A program made the position numbers and the translations under genes. Positions 62,543 to 64,000 of a stretch of DNA of 64,000 nucleotides are shown one piece after another. Each line of letters opens with the position of its first letter. The first letter of the stretch is position 1. Below the pieces are notes generated by a model that did not search any database, was not told the origin of the DNA, and worked only from the letters and a program-made list of their open reading frames with translations. This DNA comes from Agrobacterium larrymoorei (GTDB lineage: Bacteria; Pseudomonadota; Alphaproteobacteria; Rhizobiales; Rhizobiaceae): assembly GCF_030819275.1 (NCBI RefSeq), contig NZ_JAUTBL010000001.1:248001-312000 (forward strand), given 5' to 3'.

Positions 62543-63301
62543 CTACCGAGCGACGGATTTCAATTCGATGTTATCATCCAGTTCTAAACGCGCTTCGATT
62601 GCCTGCATGAATTGTCCTACTTGCAGTTCACTCCAAACATTGGACAACAGCAATGATATCCGGTGTACGCTCGCGTTCTCATCTTCGCTCATTAACATCG
62701 GCGTTTGCCCTTCCTCATCGAAGGGAGGAAAATCCCCAAACTCGTCCTCATGGTGCAACAGATTCGCTTCTAGCGTGCTGACCATCACAAACAATTCCTG
62801 CCCTTTTATAGAAACCTCTTTTCCGAACACGAACCAGACCTTAAGAATATGATCGTTTAGCTCCTTAATCTTTCTGGAACTCACATTACCGTAAATTTCG
62901 GTACCGACCGTTTTGAAATATCGATACAAGGTAAAACGTTCTTGGAACCAAGTCTGCTTGATGTTGGCCGATGCTACCGCTTTTTGTAATTCAGATTGCT
63001 CCTTCATCAACTCGACTTGCTTACTCATCGCGTCGGCTGTCTTTTGCAACTCACTCTTTGTCAGGTTCAACTCTTGTCTTTGAGATACCACTGCCGCGAT
63101 CAGCCAAATTAACGCCAAGGGAGCGGTCAGCCCGCCCACACTATCTCCGATAATGTTTAGCTTGATTTCGTCGGCCATATTTCCGGGACTCGTGAATGCG
63201 CTGCCGTGTAAAAACAACAGCAGCCACAGATACAGCAACGTAAATGAAACAGCAGAAGCCATGACATTTTTCGCGAAGAACTTGGTCAGTCTAGCCCTCA
63301 T
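62543..63301 (-). CDS. Two-helix membrane protein with cytoplasmic helical domain (pair member B)
   Basis: The 252-residue protein has two membrane helices (about 12-32 and 50-72), 'LNIIGDSVGGLTAPLALIWLIAAVVSQRQ', a long coiled coil ('LTKSELQKTADAMSKQVELMKEQSELQKAV'), then 'SANIKQTWFQERFTLYRYFK' and a soluble end with 'FLLHHEDEFGDFPPFDEEG'-like acidic residues. It is a distant paralog of the downstream gene, the second of a tandem pair. ATG 63301 has AAGGA upstream. It follows the SIR2-like gene by 120 bases. Function unknown. A membrane sensor or effector for the neighbour is a fair guess. Confidence 0.65.
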   Translation of the reverse strand: MRARLTKFFAKNVMASAVSFTLLYLWLLLFLHGSAFTSPGNMADEIKLNIIGDSVGGLTAPLALIWLIAAVVSQRQELNLTKSELQKTADAMSKQVELMKEQSELQKAVASANIKQTWFQERFTLYRYFKTVGTEIYGNVSSRKIKELNDHILKVWFVFGKEVSIKGQELFVMVSTLEANLLHHEDEFGDFPPFDEEGQTPMLMSEDENASVHRISLLLSNVWSELQVGQFMQAIEARLELDDNIELKSVAR

Positions 63302-63421
63302 GACGTTTCCTTAAGTCGCGGTCCAATACCCGCGCTGATGCGATCTTGCCGGCTAACATCGCCAATTATGTGGGGTCGAAAGTGATGAGGCGTAGCATTT
63401 TTCAGCGAACCCCCACTAATC

Positions 63422-64000
63422 TCAGTCATCGCCGCTGACATGATGATGCTGCAACTCGCCACGGTCGTAAGAAATGTAAGACTGACTGAATGAGGACAAA
63501 TTCATGTCATGAATTTTAAACAACTCTTCGCACCCAACACCGAACTCAATGTTGATGTCCTGGCGCCAGAACTTGTGTTTATCCCTATCGAGAAACAAGT
63601 CCATGATCCGGCGTTTTAAGGTGCCTTCTATCTGCTTGTACAAACCAAAGCCGGTTGCGTACACGTTCTTTGTTGTATCCACATCATGGAACGCCTTTTT
63701 CACTCTTAACAAATTGAGGTTCTGGTTGTTGAACCCGAAACCCAGAAAGACCAAGTTCGTGCAATCGGACATAGCAGTGTGAATTTCTTGGACCTTGTCG
63801 TAATCGTGTGCTTGCTCGGTGTAGGTGTGAATGTTTTCCGCAATTGAATCTATCTCGCCTTCATCACTCAGAACATAGCCGAAAGATAATCTGCCTCGAC
63901 CCCGTGCCCCTGGACGAACGTGAAGTTTTCCAAGGTATCCATACGGATGAATGATGTGGAAGTTATTCTCAACCACCTTTAAGGCGTCTTCGATATGCAC
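63422..64000 (-). CDS. SIR2-like protein, C-terminal part (gene continues past the window)
   Basis: The visible 192 residues lack the N-terminus. They show 'FHIIHPYGYLGKL' and 'CTNLVFLGFGFNNQNLNLLRVKK', close to the 'HG' and 'G.GF.D...L' motifs of the SIR2-like NAD-binding fold used by defence proteins. They end in a soluble helical part ('GEELFKIHDMN'-type) with stop at 63422. Catalytic residues for NAD hydrolysis would lie upstream, outside the window. It is the first of three leftward genes with the membrane pair. The family call is tentative but the context is defence-like. Confidence 0.5.
   Translation of the reverse strand: MHIEDALKVVENNFHIIHPYGYLGKLHVRPGARGRGRLSFGYVLSDEGEIDSIAENIHTYTEQAHDYDKVQEIHTAMSDCTNLVFLGFGFNNQNLNLLRVKKAFHDVDTTKNVYATGFGLYKQIEGTLKRRIMDLFLDRDKHKFWRQDINIEFGVGCEELFKIHDMNLSSFSQSYISYDRGELQHHHVSGDD

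Larger units (their letters stand above)
36459..64000. mobile_element. Prophage with podovirus-like virion genes and defence cargo, right end outside the window
   Basis: A large serine integrase at the left end is followed by a contiguous leftward virion block (tail fibre to terminase, 38451-55326) and rightward small genes (55430-56474). Beyond 56500 lie cargo and defence genes with a more AT-rich composition. The left limit is set between the dacF-like start at 36400 and the integrase. No att repeat, repressor, replication or lysis cassette was found, so the element either continues past 64000 or is partly degraded. Confidence 0.7.

Noticed and set aside
36401..64000. tRNA gene as integration site
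   Set aside because: No cloverleaf sequence was recognised near either the left end or the cargo block. Large serine integrases usually do not need one.
1..64000. CRISPR array or insertion sequence
   Set aside because: No regular direct-repeat array and no transposase frame with terminal repeats was seen anywhere in the window.

Overview
The window looks like chromosome of an alphaproteobacterium in the Rhizobiaceae (Agrobacterium/Rhizobium type). The grounds are the GC-rich coding, many ATP-binding-cassette importers of the Dpp/Gsi and Fbp/Afu types, short TAATG/ATGA overlaps between genes, and a GTPase gene preceded by a Zur-like box. No database search was possible. Family names come from motifs read by eye.

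Layout. (1) 1-2636: the end of a peptide importer (permease tail, second permease) followed by an M14-type carboxypeptidase. (2) 2657-12633: an unusual cluster with GTP cyclohydrolase II, a stand-alone RibD-type reductase, a degenerate 6-pyruvoyl-tetrahydropterin-synthase-like protein, a medium-chain dehydrogenase, a glycosyltransferase, two methyltransferases, a CDP-alcohol phosphotransferase, a flippase-like membrane protein, an LTA-synthase-like membrane phosphatase/transferase and a cytochrome b561. It reads like a pathway that turns GTP into a modified, perhaps lipid- or envelope-linked, pterin or pyrimidine product. (3) 12799-20682: a Gsi-like peptide importer carrying a gamma-glutamyltransferase gene, headed by a FadR-type regulator with a palindromic operator. 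(4) 20782-30290: an Fbp/Afu-type importer with two paralogous binding proteins, an inositol-monophosphatase-type phosphatase and a divergent two-component system, perhaps for a phosphorylated organic compound. (5) 30445-36400: a membrane-anchored protein of unknown function, a PAS-GGDEF diguanylate cyclase, a His-rich COG0523 GTPase and a D-Ala-D-Ala carboxypeptidase.

(6) 36580-about 56500: a prophage. A large serine integrase sits at its left end. Leftward come terminase, portal, scaffold, SU10-like capsid, adaptor, tail, ejection-type proteins, an M15-like lysin and a tail fibre: a complete podovirus-like virion module. No repressor, replication or lysis-cassette gene (holin or classical endolysin) can be recognised inside the window. 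(7) About 56500-64000: cargo with more AT-rich codon use, containing a helical/beta-propeller protein, a nucleoside-deoxyribosyltransferase-like (TIR-like) protein, an AbiJ-N-terminal/HEPN-like protein, a small serine resolvase, a tandem pair of related two-helix membrane proteins, and the end of a SIR2-like gene that runs off the window. This looks like a phage-defence island next to, or carried by, the prophage. The SIR2-like gene plus membrane-protein pair is the best candidate here for an undescribed system.

No tRNA, rRNA, CRISPR array or transposon-type insertion sequence was recognised. Apart from the genes listed there is no gene-free stretch longer than about 215 bases.
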